In this document: in pieces, positions 1 through 13,766 of the stretch
Numbering within the stretch: the first letter of the stretch is position 1
How the letters are laid out: each line of letters opens with the position of its first letter
DNA from: Polyangiaceae bacterium
GTDB lineage: Bacteria > Myxococcota_A > Polyangia > Polyangiales > Polyangiaceae
Reading direction: 5' to 3'
DNA length: 64,000 bases
Assembly: GCA_016933275.1 (NCBI GenBank)
Contig: JAFGBI010000108.1
Location: 39,369-103,368, forward strand
Position numbers and translations under genes: made by a program
The notes under the pieces: generated by a model
What the model was told of the DNA's origin: nothing
Database searches by the model: none
Seen by the model: only the letters and a program-made list of their open reading frames with translations

Positions 1-231
1 GGCGAAGACCCCCCCGCCGAGCGCGTGCATGTGAAAGGGAACAGTTGCCCCCTCGACGAGGCAGAACGCGCCATGAGCTCCGGGCTGCAGGGCGCGCACC
101 ACCACACCCGATACGCCATGCATCGTGGCGGGATGGGCGCCGAGGAAGCTATGCGGCTCATGGTGCTCGACGTTGCGGATGCGTTCGAGCGTCCCATAGT
201 CCGAGACCAGCTGCAGAGTGTCCGGTTCCAT
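1..231 (-). CDS. glgB: 1,4-alpha-glucan branching enzyme, N-terminal fragment
   Basis: The reading frame starts with ATG at 231 and stays open to the window edge, so only 77 codons are visible and the gene is truncated by the window. Translated by hand, it contains HHEPHSFLGAHP followed by VVVRALQPGA, which match the N-terminal beta-sandwich (CBM48) region of bacterial GlgB. GlgB cuts alpha-1,4-glucan and re-attaches the piece through an alpha-1,6 bond. Its start overlaps the glgX stop as TGATG, so translation is probably coupled. It is the last visible gene of the glgE-treS/mak-glgX-glgB operon, where it would branch the linear glucan made by GlgE. The catalytic domain lies outside the window. 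Confidence 0.85.
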   Translation of the reverse strand, partial: MEPDTLQLVSDYGTLERIRNVEHHEPHSFLGAHPATMHGVSGVVVRALQPGAHGAFCLVEGATVPFHMHALGGGVFA

Positions 232-2513
232 CAGGCATCGACCTCGTAGGAGAGCAATATCAGCGAGTGCGGAGCGACGTTGATCACACGACCCTTGGGA
301 ACGCGGCTGGGGTACCAGTCCGTTCGCCTCCCGGGTGAGCCACGTCCCCCAGGACCCCGACGGGAGAGTGGCTCCGGGGACGAGGCGGGGGCCCTCGCCT
401 CATCCCCGATGGGCGCCGAAGTCGCGAGCTCCGGGGCCACCGATGGCCGATTCGTCGCTACGGCGTCCGTCGGTCTGTGCGGGATCCCGGTGTTGATCCG
501 CTCTCGCCAGTGCTGGCCTCCGGGAACGTCGGGGAGAAGAAACGCCCGGTTGCGATGGCTCGCATTCAGCACAAGAAGGAGGGTCTCGCCGCGGTTGGGC
601 CGCCCCCGTTCGTCCACCTCATCGGATGCGTCACCGGGCACCAGCATCCCGAGCACAAGGTTGCGCTGGTTGGCCCAATCATCCTGCGCGAGTTCGCCGC
701 CATCGGGCTTCAGCCATTGGACGTCCTTGACGCCGTCGTCGGTGATCGGCGACCCCGCGAAGTACCGGCGGCGCCGGAATACCGGGTTCTGGCGGCGCAG
801 AAAGAACACCTGCCGCACGAACTCGAGGAGCGACTGGGCGCGGTCATCCCGCGTCCAGTCAACCCAGGTGAGCTCGCCGTCGTGACAGTACGCATTGTTG
901 TTGCCCTGCTGCGACCGACCGAATTCGTCGCCGTGGGACAGCATCGGCACCCCCTGCGAGAAGGCAAGCGTCGCCAACAGGTTGCGCTGCATCCGGTCGC
1001 GAACTCGCAGAACCGAGCCAGAGTCGGTGCCGCCCTCCGCGCCCCAGTTGTGGCTGTAGTGCTCGTCGGTGCCGTCGCGGTTGTTCTCGCCATTGGCCGC
1101 GTTGTGCTTGCGCTCGTAGCTTACGAGATCGGCAAGCGTGAAGCCATCGTGGCAGGTGACGAAGTTGATGCTGGCGTGGGGACCGCGATCGCTTCCCTGG
1201 TAGATATCGCTCGAACCAGAGAGGCGGGATGCAAGCTCCGGAACGGTCCCTTCGTCGCCACGCCAGAACCGACGCACCGTGTCCCGGTATCTCCCGTTCC
1301 ACTCGGCCCACCCAGGAGGGAATCCTCCCAACCGGTACCCCCCGGGTCCGACATCCCACGGCTCTGCGATCAGCTTGACGCGCGAGAGGACCGGATCCTG
1401 CTGCACGGTTGAGAAGAACCGGGCACACGTGTCAAACTCGAACGGGCTCCGCCCGAGCGTCGTCGCGAGGTCGAAGCGGAATCCGTCCACGTGCATGTCC
1501 ATCACCCAATACCGGAGGCTGTCGAGGACGAGCTGAAGCGCCCGTGGCTGGTGGACGTTGACGCTGTTCCCACAACCGGTGAAGTCATGATAATGGCGGA
1601 GGTCGCCGGGCACGAGGCTGTAATACGCGGAGTTGTCGATGCCCCTGAAACTCAGGGTCGGCCCGAGGTCGTTGCCTTCGCCGGTGTGGTTGTAGACAAC
1701 GTCTAGCAGGATTTCGATGCCAACGCGGTGGAATGCCTTCACCATCGTCTTGAATTCGTGCACCTGCTCGCCACGGCCCCCGGACGCGTACCGCGAGGTG
1801 GGGGCGAAAAAGCCAATGGTATTGTAGCCCCAGTAGTTCGTGAGGCCCCGCCCAACCACCCGCTCCTCGTCGATGGCATGCTGCACCGGCAAGAGCTCGA
1901 CCGCTGTAATTCCGAGCGCGAGGAGGTGATCGAGGACCGCGTCAGACGCCAACCCGAGGTAGGTCCCGCGGAGGCGCTCAGGGACCTCGGGATGGCGTGC
2001 CGTCATCCCCTTGACGTGACACTCATAGACTACGGTGCGGCTCCACGGAGTTCGAGGGGCGCGGTCGTCACCCCACGTGAAGGCTCCATCGATCACCACC
2101 GCGCGGGGGGTGAACGATGCGCTGTCGAGCGCGCTCGGACCAGCACCACCACCCGAGTGGGAGCGATCGTAGCCGAAAACCGCGTCGTGCCAGACGATGT
2201 CCCCGGAAACCGCCTTGGCGTACGGGTCGAGCAAGAGCTTGTTGGGGTTGTGCCAGAGTCCCTGTTCCGGAGCATAAGGTCCGTGCGCACGGTAGCCGTA
2301 GAGCGCGCCGGGTCGCACATCGGGCAGGTACGCGTGCCAGACGGAATTCGTGCGATCGCGGAAGGGGATCCGCGCGAGCTCCCGCTGGGCGTCTCGTTCG
2401 TCGAACAAGCAGAGCTCGACCCGCGTGGCGGTCCGCGAGAACAGTGCGAAGTTCACTCCCTCGCCGTCCCAGGTCGCGCCCAGGGGGTACGGGCTACCGG
2501 GCCAGATCCGCAT
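231..2513 (-). CDS. glgX: Glycogen debranching enzyme (isoamylase type)
   Basis: This 760-residue GH13 enzyme cleaves alpha-1,6 branches in glycogen. The N-terminal CBM48-like part is residues 1-130 and begins MRIWPGSPYPLGATWDGEGV, typical of GlgX/TreX. GH13 catalytic residues are visible: nucleophile D348 in GFRFDLATTL, acid E384 in LIAEPWDVGPGGY, and D456 in FVTCHDGFTL. The length fits the family (about 650-760). A low-complexity insert of roughly 35 residues (SAPIGDEARAPASSPEPLSR and following) interrupts the C-terminal beta domain and is probably lineage-specific. The gene follows treS/mak by 20 bases and overlaps glgB. Near the start the message reads GGGGGATGGATG, which gives two closely spaced ATGs; only the second is in frame. 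Confidence 0.95.
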   Translation of the reverse strand: MRIWPGSPYPLGATWDGEGVNFALFSRTATRVELCLFDERDAQRELARIPFRDRTNSVWHAYLPDVRPGALYGYRAHGPYAPEQGLWHNPNKLLLDPYAKAVSGDIVWHDAVFGYDRSHSGGGAGPSALDSASFTPRAVVIDGAFTWGDDRAPRTPWSRTVVYECHVKGMTARHPEVPERLRGTYLGLASDAVLDHLLALGITAVELLPVQHAIDEERVVGRGLTNYWGYNTIGFFAPTSRYASGGRGEQVHEFKTMVKAFHRVGIEILLDVVYNHTGEGNDLGPTLSFRGIDNSAYYSLVPGDLRHYHDFTGCGNSVNVHQPRALQLVLDSLRYWVMDMHVDGFRFDLATTLGRSPFEFDTCARFFSTVQQDPVLSRVKLIAEPWDVGPGGYRLGGFPPGWAEWNGRYRDTVRRFWRGDEGTVPELASRLSGSSDIYQGSDRGPHASINFVTCHDGFTLADLVSYERKHNAANGENNRDGTDEHYSHNWGAEGGTDSGSVLRVRDRMQRNLLATLAFSQGVPMLSHGDEFGRSQQGNNNAYCHDGELTWVDWTRDDRAQSLLEFVRQVFFLRRQNPVFRRRRYFAGSPITDDGVKDVQWLKPDGGELAQDDWANQRNLVLGMLVPGDASDEVDERGRPNRGETLLLVLNASHRNRAFLLPDVPGGQHWRERINTGIPHRPTDAVATNRPSVAPELATSAPIGDEARAPASSPEPLSRRGPGGRGSPGRRTDWYPSRVPKGRVINVAPHSLILLSYEVDA

Positions 2514-2533
2514 CCATCCCCCGCCGCTCCGGT

Positions 2534-5847
<3,314 letters not shown>

Positions 5848-5848
<1 letters not shown>

Positions 5849-7809
5849 CACCGTTGCCTCCTCACGCGAAGAACGTGACCGACGCGCTCTGTGGGATCCA
5901 AGCGAACGAAGTTGCGCGCCCCACGCCAGGTGTAGCGCCGGCCGTCGAGCAGGTCTTCGACCTCGTAGCTCTGGCTGTCGCCGATGCCGAGATCCCCCGG
6001 CGCGACCTCGACCATAGCATCGTGCGCCCCATGCGGGTCGAGGTTGACGACCACGATGAGATCGTTCCCGGGGGCATGCTTCCAATAGGCGAGCAGATGT
6101 TCGCTATTCGTGGGAACCAGGCGCAGGTTCTGGAACGACTGGAGCGCGGGGTTCTCCCGCCGGATCCGGTTCAACGTCTTCACGTCGGACTTGATGTTGC
6201 CCGGTTGGTCCCAGTCCCGAACGCGGATCTCGTACTTCTCGGAGTCGAGGTACTCCTCCGACCCCGGCCGTAGCGGCGTGTTCTCGCAGAGCTCGTAGCC
6301 GCTGTATATCCCGTAGAGAGGCGACAGAGTGCCGGCGAGCAGCAACCGCACGCGAAACGCGGGCCGTCCGCCGCGTTGCAGGTACTCGTGCAGGATGTCC
6401 GGTGTGTTGGCGAAGAAGTTGGGCCGATAGAACTGGTTGACCTCGGGCCGCCCAAGGTCACGCAGAAACTCCTCAAGCTCCCACTTCGTGTTCTTCCACG
6501 TGAAGTAGGAATAGGACATCGTGAAGCCCAGCTTCGCCAGGCCGTACATGCGCTTCGGTCGGGTGAAGGCCTCGGCGAAGAAGATCACGTCGGGGTGGTC
6601 GCGTTGGACCTCCCGAATCACCCACTCCCAGAACGCGAGGGGTTTGGTGTGTGGGTTGTCGACCCGGAAGGTGCGAACCCCTTGATCGACCCAGTAGAGC
6701 AGGAGGTCACGGCACGCCGTCCACAGTGCCTCACGGTTCTCGCACCAGAAGTTGAGGGGATAGATGTCCTCGTACCGTTTGGGTGGGTTCTCCGCGTAGC
6801 GGATCGAACCGTCGGCGCGAACGAAGAACCAGTCCGGATGGGCTGTCACCCAGGGGTGGTCGGGTGCACACTGGAGCGCGAAGTCAAGGGCGATTTCGAT
6901 GCCGAGATCCGCGGCGGAGCGTACGAAGGCATGGAATTCCGGCAGCGTGCCGAGCTGGGGGTGGATGGCGTCATGTCCACCGTCCTCCGAGCCGATTGCC
7001 CAAGGGCTACCCACGTCGTCTGCCTCGCAAACGGGCGTGTTGTTGCGCCCCTTCCGGTGGACCTTCCCGATCGGGTGGATCGGCGGCAGGTAGACAACGT
7101 CGAAACCCATCTGGGCAATATCGGGGAGTCGGTCCTGAGCGTCGCGGAACGTCCCGTGAACGCCGGGGTGTTTGGCCTGCGAGCGGGGAAAGAGCTCGTA
7201 CCAACTGGAAAACACCGCACGAGACCGGTCCGCGAATACCTCGTAGGTCACCGCGGAGCGGGTCGCATCGCCGGCCAGCAGCGGCCCCCACACCCGCTCC
7301 GCGAGCTCCGCGGAAAGCGCGAGATCGACCCGCTCGGATAGGGGGAGCGCGACGTCGGCAAGCTGACGAGCAGCGGAGCGGAGGTAGATCCGAACCTGCT
7401 TCGGCATTCGATCGAGGCAACGCTCGAGCAAGGTAGCGCCTTCGAGTAGCTCGACAGCTACGTCTTGACCCGCAGCGCGGTACTTCTCGAGGTGTTCGCG
7501 CCAAGTGCGAAACCGATCGGGCCAGGCCTCGACCGCGAATTGCCACCGGCCAGGGGCATCGACAACGAAGGACCCGGTCCACCGATCCGGGCCGTATTCG
7601 TGGGTCAAGGGGGCCTCGCGCCACCTTCGGTCCTGTGCATGGCGGTAGACGGTGCGCGCAGCCACGTGGTCGTGGCCATCCTTGAAGATGTCGGCGCCAA
7701 TCACGACCGTCTCTCCGACACACCGCTTGACGGCGTAGCGGCCGCCTTCGAGCTGGGGAGTCACACCCTCGATCACCACGCGGGGCGGTGGCACGGATAC
7801 AGAAACCAT
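5848..7809 (-). CDS. glgE: Alpha-1,4-glucan:maltose-1-phosphate maltosyltransferase
   Basis: This 653-residue GH13_3 enzyme transfers maltosyl units from maltose-1-phosphate to growing alpha-1,4-glucan. The N-terminal domain (about 1-110) carries the GADIFKDGHD element common to GlgE. The catalytic barrel has the hallmark YEVFADRSRAVFSSWYELFP at 189-208, nucleophile D384 in FRVDNPHTKP and acid E413 in FFAEAFTRPKRMYGLAKLGF. It is the first gene of the operon and its stop overlaps the start of treS/mak, so product (maltose-1-phosphate) and user are coupled. Upstream on the minus strand there is a TTGACG box at 7913-7918 but no convincing -10 partner. The absence of a visible glgC or glgA nearby fits trehalose as the glucan source. 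Confidence 0.96.
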
Positions 7810-8279
7810 GCGGGTCCTCGAAACGACGAGCGGCTCGCGGTCCCCGGGGGTGCTTCCGATGGGGCCTCGGGGGGTGAGCCGAGCTCAGGTGTTTGAACGA
7901 TTGGCTATCGTCCGTCAAGGTAGCCGAGACGGCGGGAGACCATGGCGCGCGGTGCTGGTCCAGGGAGAGCAACCGCCGTCTCGCGACGCGATGGGTGGTG
8001 CCTCCTGGGTAGACAGTGGCAGCCCATCGTCCGCAAGGTCGCACTCTGGTGCCGAAGCTGCCACCCACCCGAGGGCAGAGGGTGGATCGCAGGTTCGCCC
8101 ACCCCATGGCGGTCTGGTCCGGGTTCCTGGCGGCGCGCAACCGGAACGGGACGAGCGGCCTGGCTGATACCGGGAGAGGCTCGGGTGAGGGGGCTCGCGG
8201 GACAGTGGCAGGAGCCCTGGTTCTGGTTCGTCCGGAATCATCGTCGCCGATGTGGTCAGGCGGCGTGCCGGGCGGTGCT
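7810..8279. other. Intergenic region between glgE and the PBP gene
   Basis: 470 bases without a supportable gene. Several frames are open on both strands, as expected at this GC content, but none has a recognisable product or a good ribosome-binding site. The part next to glgE must hold the operon promoter; a TTGACG hexamer (minus strand, 7913-7918) is the only promoter-like word I see, and the matching -10 is poor. Confidence 0.5.
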
Positions 8280-9518
8280 TCAGGGCGCGGTGACACCGGG
8301 CACGTTTTTGGCGGCGAAGTAGGCGCGAAGCACGTTGCATGCGAGCCCGGGAGCTTTGATCCTCCACTCCGCCGTGTTGACCGCCAGCGCGGCGATGGCG
8401 ATCTCGGGCTGAGCCGCAGGGGCAAAACCGACAAACCATGTGTAATGGCGGTTCAATTCCTCGCGATTGAGCGTCCCAGTCTTGCCCGCAACCTCGATGC
8501 CCGGCAAATACGGGTGTCCACGCCTGTCATGAAAGCTCTTGAAGGCGGAGCCGTTGGCGACCGTCTCCTTCATCATCGCGACGAGCTCCGTGGCGGTGCT
8601 CTCCTTGATGGCACGTCGGAGCACGCGGGGTGGGTCGGTATCCGCCCATACGGGGGCCTCGCCTTCGTAGACGGCCTGGATGATCCGCGGCTCCAGAGCA
8701 ACCCCCCGGTTGGCCACGGTCTGGGCGAGTGACACCGCCGCGAGCGGTGACAGCGTCGTGTGCCAGAAGCCGGCAGCAGAGCGAGCGTACTCCACCCGAT
8801 CGGGCGGGATGGCGATGGAAGGCGCCTCGTTGGGAACGACGAACGGCACGGGCGCTCCGAAGCCGAAGGCCCCCCCCATCGCCGTAAGCTGCTCGGGCGT
8901 GGCGTGCTTCAGTGCGAGACGGGCGATGACGACATTGAGGCTTCGCCCCATCGCCATGGCCAACGTAGCGCACCAGCGGTCACGCTTGGGGTTGTCCTCG
9001 AGTTCGCTCGGTTCGACGCGACTCCTGCCGCCATGGTAGCATTGCTCGGTCTCCGCCGAGAGGCCGCCCTGCTCGACGAGGGTCGCGCCCGTCACCACCT
9101 TGAAGACGCTCGCCGCGGGGGCCTCCGCGCGCACGTTGACGTCGAACGGTGCGCCGCTCGCCACATGGCTCGCGTAGCTCAGCAGACGTCCCGTCTTCAC
9201 TTCCATGACGACGACCCCGCCCTCGGGTACCTGGTAACGTCGTAGTTGTGCCAGGGCGGCGCGCTGCAGGTTGGGATCGAGCGTCAGCTCGGCGTGACGG
9301 CCATTGGCGAGCGGCGTCAGAACGCGACGCGGCCGCATCTCCTGCCGCAACAGATCCAGGCCCTCGAGATCGGGCATGGCTGCCTTGGCATTGGCGGCGC
9401 CCTCCAGTCGGCCAAGGGGCGCGTCAAGGTTGATGCGGCCCTGGACCACGGGCACCAGGGCCGAGATCATCCCAACCGCCACCCCTACCCCCATCCATCG
9501 GCTCCACTGTCGCATCAC
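8280..9518 (-). CDS. Penicillin-binding protein, transpeptidase domain
   Basis: This 412-residue protein has a single N-terminal membrane anchor (about 8-27) followed by a periplasmic DD-transpeptidase domain. The three active-site motifs are in order: SVFK at 137-140 (acylated serine and lysine), SLN at 193-195, and KTG at 346-348. It would cross-link peptidoglycan stem peptides. It is much shorter than classical class B PBPs (about 570-650) because the N-terminal pedestal is nearly absent; only the stretch TLDPNLQRAALAQL around 79-92 resembles the usual lead-in to the domain. A beta-lactamase-like or regulatory role is possible, but the full SxxK/SxN/KTG set argues for an active transpeptidase. 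The start is ATG-ATG, with no close same-strand neighbour. Confidence 0.88.
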   Translation of the reverse strand: MMRQWSRWMGVGVAVGMISALVPVVQGRINLDAPLGRLEGAANAKAAMPDLEGLDLLRQEMRPRRVLTPLANGRHAELTLDPNLQRAALAQLRRYQVPEGGVVVMEVKTGRLLSYASHVASGAPFDVNVRAEAPAASVFKVVTGATLVEQGGLSAETEQCYHGGRSRVEPSELEDNPKRDRWCATLAMAMGRSLNVVIARLALKHATPEQLTAMGGAFGFGAPVPFVVPNEAPSIAIPPDRVEYARSAAGFWHTTLSPLAAVSLAQTVANRGVALEPRIIQAVYEGEAPVWADTDPPRVLRRAIKESTATELVAMMKETVANGSAFKSFHDRRGHPYLPGIEVAGKTGTLNREELNRHYTWFVGFAPAAQPEIAIAALAVNTAEWRIKAPGLACNVLRAYFAAKNVPGVTAP

Positions 9519-9836
9519 CCTTGGGCGTTACCGGCGGACGGTTGGATCGGCCAAGAAATGCGCAATTGGGTGGGCTTCCAGGATCCGGTCGGACGGCAGG
9601 GCCACCGCCTGTCGCCATGCAACTCCGCGGCCGGCAGGCGCCGCACCGATCACCCAACCGCGCCCCGATGAACACCTTCGCCCCGGGAGATCGAGAAGCT
9701 TTCGTGGGTTCCTCCGCCGGGTTCGGTGGCTGGGTCGGCGGTCAGGGGACCTGGTCCGCCAGCGCATTCGAACTGATCTGCGCGCTGGGGGTCACGCTGG
9801 GCAAGGAGGACGTGACCAAGTATTCTCCCGCCGCGC
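9519..9836. other. Divergent intergenic region, PBP gene / phoH
   Basis: 318 bases between two divergently transcribed genes, so it should contain both promoters. I see no clear -35/-10 pair, no repeat and no convincing small gene. An AAGGAGG run at about 9802-9808 lies roughly 28 bases before the phoH GTG, too far to serve it. Confidence 0.45.
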
Positions 9837-10979
9837 GTGCCCAACGGCCACGTCGCTGCTCGGATGTCCGACCCCCCCCACAGCGCCACCCTCGAGATCG
9901 AAAGCGCCGCCCTGCTTCTCGAGCTGACGGGACCACATGGACAGCTCTTGGCCGAGGTCGCGCGACAGAGCGGCGCCGGGGTGAACCTCCGCGGAAACCT
10001 GATCTTCGTGTCCGGATCGGAGGCTGACGTTCTGGTCGCCCATCGCTTCCTGAGCGACGCGGTGGGTGCGCTGGAACGAGGCGGCAACGTCACCACGGAG
10101 GACGTCGCAAGAGCCCTCCGCGAGCTCAGAGCCGATCCAAACGCTTCCCTGGCCAGCCTACTGGACGATGGGGTCGTGGTCTCACCACGCCGCCGGGCGG
10201 TGGTTCCGAAGACGCCGGGGCAACGGGAGTACCTCCGTGCGATCCGCGGCCATGACCTGACGTTCGGGATCGGGCCAGCAGGGACCGGCAAGACGTACCT
10301 TGCCATGGCGCTCGCCGCCAGCGACCTGATGCAGCGGCGGGTGAAGCGGATCGTCCTGACCCGCCCCGCGGTGGAAGCAGGCGAGAAGCTCGGCTTCCTT
10401 CCAGGCGACCTCGCGGAGAAGGTCAACCCCTACCTCCGCCCCCTCTATGACGCACTCTACGATATGCTCGAGTTCGATCGCGCGCAGCAGCTCCGCGAAC
10501 GCGGCCAGATCGAAGTCGCGCCGCTCGCGTTCATGCGCGGGCGCACCCTCAACGACTCGTTCGTGATCCTCGACGAGGCTCAGAACGCCACCAGCGAACA
10601 GATGCGGATGTTCCTCACCCGGCTGGGGTACCGCTCAAAGGCAGTGGTGACGGGCGACATCACGCAATCAGACCTACCGGCGGGCGCTCGGAGCGGCCTA
10701 CGCGAAGCGCACGAGCTACTGCAAGACATCGACGGCATCAGCTTCATCAGCTTCACCGAGGCTGACATGGTCCGCCACCCGCTCGTCCAACGCATCATCG
10801 TGGCGTACGAACGGCGCGACGCCGAAATCGCCGCCGAACGGACTCGCTCCGCGGCTCGCGGGGCGGTGGCGCGTGCTCGGAGGGACGCGCCCTCGATCTC
10901 CGACGAAGCGGGACCGACGGTCGGAGGGAACGAGAATGATGCCGAAACAGGACCGTCTCCTCTAGCCGCATCGGACTAG
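9837..10979 (+). CDS. phoH: PhoH-like ATPase
   Basis: This PhoH-family P-loop ATPase of 380 residues has Walker A GPAGTGKT at 146-153, Walker B VILDEAQN at about 243-250, and the family stretch TRPAVEAGEKLGFLPGDL. A KH-like N-terminal region precedes it, as in PhoL (YbeZ). PhoL proteins are linked to RNA metabolism and usually sit beside ybeY; no ybeY follows here. The C-terminal 50 residues are charged and low in complexity, so they are probably disordered. The start is uncertain: GTG at 9837 (used) or ATG at 9864 (MSDPPHSATLEIES); neither has a good Shine-Dalgarno sequence. A clear intrinsic terminator follows the stop by about 40 bases. Confidence 0.92.
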   Translation: MPNGHVAARMSDPPHSATLEIESAALLLELTGPHGQLLAEVARQSGAGVNLRGNLIFVSGSEADVLVAHRFLSDAVGALERGGNVTTEDVARALRELRADPNASLASLLDDGVVVSPRRRAVVPKTPGQREYLRAIRGHDLTFGIGPAGTGKTYLAMALAASDLMQRRVKRIVLTRPAVEAGEKLGFLPGDLAEKVNPYLRPLYDALYDMLEFDRAQQLRERGQIEVAPLAFMRGRTLNDSFVILDEAQNATSEQMRMFLTRLGYRSKAVVTGDITQSDLPAGARSGLREAHELLQDIDGISFISFTEADMVRHPLVQRIIVAYERRDAEIAAERTRSAARGAVARARRDAPSISDEAGPTVGGNENDAETGPSPLAASD

Positions 10980-11020
10980 AGTGAGTTTCAAACCAAACCC
11001 GCGCACACGAGACGGCGCCG

Positions 11021-11055
11021 CGGGGCCGTCCACTCGAGAAGGCCCCGTCCTTTTT
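11021..11055 (+). terminator. Intrinsic terminator after phoH
   Basis: A 7-bp perfect GC stem, CGGGGCC at 11021-11027 with GGCCCCG at 11041-11047, is followed by TCCTTTTT. This is the textbook form and lies 42 bases after the phoH stop. It also sits between convergent genes, although only the plus-strand side has the T-run. Confidence 0.8.
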
Positions 11056-11080
11056 GCCGCGTTCGAGCTGGGGCGAGCCC

Positions 11081-11479
11081 CTACTCTGGCGTAGGCAGCT
11101 GGATCGGCTCGTTCGCCGCGAACTCCCACACGAACGTCGCGTCGCCGACCCGCCGGTCGGGGGGAGTCAGGACCAGTCCGCCGAACTGCTTCAGAACGCA
11201 ATCGGCGAGCGGCGGCGGTGCCGTCGTCTTCTCGCCGAGCTTGGGATCAACGAAGCTGCCTGTCTTCTTCTCGACGGTGAACTTGACCTCGACCGTTCCC
11301 CCCGCGGTCTGGTCGGTCTTCAAAACCTCGTCGTAGCAGGCCTTGATGGGATCGTTCCGCGTGGCGAGCACCACCGCCGTGTCACTGGCATAGGTCGCGC
11401 CATCGCGCGCATGCAGCGAGCACGCGGAAACGCCCGTGATCAGGGCAACGAAACCGAGGATCGCATGAGCCTTTTTCAT
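11081..11479 (-). CDS. AgmX-like lipoprotein
   Basis: A 132-residue secreted protein. The N-terminus MKKAHAILGFVALITGVSAC is a lipoprotein signal with lipobox VSAC at 17-20, so Cys20 is the likely lipidation site. The mature part (IKACYDEVLKTDQTAGGTVEVKF, here only partly quoted as ACYDEVLKTDQTAGGTVEVK) and the ending PDRRVGDATFVWEF resemble the C-terminal domain found in myxobacterial AgmX/PglI-type proteins, which itself resembles TonB C-terminal folds. It follows the OmpA-like gene by 24 bases on the same strand and is probably in its operon, suggesting a role in the cell envelope. The exact function is unknown. Confidence 0.8.
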   Translation of the reverse strand: MKKAHAILGFVALITGVSACSLHARDGATYASDTAVVLATRNDPIKACYDEVLKTDQTAGGTVEVKFTVEKKTGSFVDPKLGEKTTAPPPLADCVLKQFGGLVLTPPDRRVGDATFVWEFAANEPIQLPTPE

Positions 11480-11503
11480 GGTTCGTTCTCCTCTCGAGGT
11501 CGG

Positions 11504-12199
11504 TCACGGCTTGCTGGGCGCGGCCGCAGGTTCGGGTGGAGGCTCCTTCTTGATGCTCTCCTTGGTCTCCTCGACGACCTTCTCCTTGCCCGTTGCTTGG
11601 TCGATCTCGACCTTCTTCTTGGTCACGTCCTGCTCGATGATGTTAAACTCGACGCGACGGTTCTTCTCGCGCGCCTCCTCCGTATCGGCGGGGTCGAGCG
11701 GCCTGGTTTCCCCAAACCCCTTGGCCACGAGGCTTGCCTCGGGGACGCCACCCGTCTTCACCAGGTACTCCATCACCGCCTTCGCTCGTTGGTCGCTCAG
11801 ACGGAGGTTGTAGGCGTCGTTGCCCTCGGAGCTCGCGTGCCCTTCGATCTGGATCTTCTTGATATGGGAGTTCTTCTTGATGACGTCGGCGATCTCGTTC
11901 AGGAGGCTGAACGAAACCTCGAGGATGGTAGCCTTGTTGTACTCGAACTGGATCTTCTCCCGGATCTCGATCTTGTTGTCGCGCACCTCGACCCGCGGCG
12001 GCGGCGCCGGGGGCGGCGGCTCGGGCGGCGGCTCGGGCTTGGGCTTCGGGGGCAGGGGCGGTGGATCGCCCGCGATGGAAAAGGCCGTCTGGCCCTGGAC
12101 GAGGGTCGGTTTGGCGCAGGCAGCAAGCATGGCTGCCGAGCCCAGGACTACGCACAGCGAGACGGCAACGCCTCTCGTAGACGAGTTGGAAATCCGCAT
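11504..12199 (-). CDS. OmpA-family peptidoglycan-binding lipoprotein
   Basis: 231 residues. A signal sequence ends in lipobox LAAC (residues 24-27 of MRISNSSTRGVAVSL...). A proline/lysine-rich spacer (PPPLPPKPKPEPPPEPPPP) follows, then an OmpA C-terminal domain: IQFEYNKATI, IQIEGHASSEGNDAYN and LRLSDQRAKAVMEYL, with the NRRVEF ending. Such domains hold the outer membrane to peptidoglycan, as in Pal. The charged Lys/Glu tail after the domain is unusual. The start was placed at ATG 12199, which has GGAGA seven bases upstream; a longer frame to 12289 adds a non-signal extension. A possible promoter lies at 12236-12265. It is probably co-transcribed with the AgmX-like gene. Confidence 0.9.
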   Translation of the reverse strand: MRISNSSTRGVAVSLCVVLGSAAMLAACAKPTLVQGQTAFSIAGDPPPLPPKPKPEPPPEPPPPAPPPRVEVRDNKIEIREKIQFEYNKATILEVSFSLLNEIADVIKKNSHIKKIQIEGHASSEGNDAYNLRLSDQRAKAVMEYLVKTGGVPEASLVAKGFGETRPLDPADTEEAREKNRRVEFNIIEQDVTKKKVEIDQATGKEKVVEETKESIKKEPPPEPAAAPSKP

Positions 12200-12235
12200 C
12201 GGCTTCTCCGTGGAGTGAGGAACAACCCCGGGCAG

Positions 12236-12265
12236 AGCATCCACGCAACCAACGCGCCACGTCAA
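12236..12265 (-). promoter_or_regulatory. Possible sigma70-type promoter for the OmpA-like gene
   Basis: On the minus strand TTGACG (12265-12260) is separated by 18 bases from GATGCT (12241-12236), about 37 bases before the chosen start. The -35 is good (5 of 6) and the -10 is weak (3 of 6), so this is a suggestion only. Confidence 0.35.
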
Positions 12266-12434
12266 GCACGAACCCTCATTGGCTCCCACTCTGCATCGCC
12301 GGACGGAAGGGCCCTGGCGAGGGATCCACGACCGGCTCCACCCGCACCCGGCCGTGAGCCTGCGCGCCGGGAGATTATGCTATTGGTTTCAAGGACTTAC
12401 TGGCGGAATCCCCGCTCGGACGGGAGCCGGCTGA

Positions 12435-13766
<1,332 letters not shown>

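Noticed and set aside
5849..6085. N-terminal extension of TreS to 6085
   Set aside because: It overlaps glgE and encodes an Arg-rich stretch; ATG 5848 gives the standard TreS N-terminus MSGDSLWYKDAIFYE and a TGATG coupling.
7007..8434. 475-residue minus frame across glgE and the intergenic region
   Set aside because: It crosses the glgE start in another phase and is highly basic with no homology.
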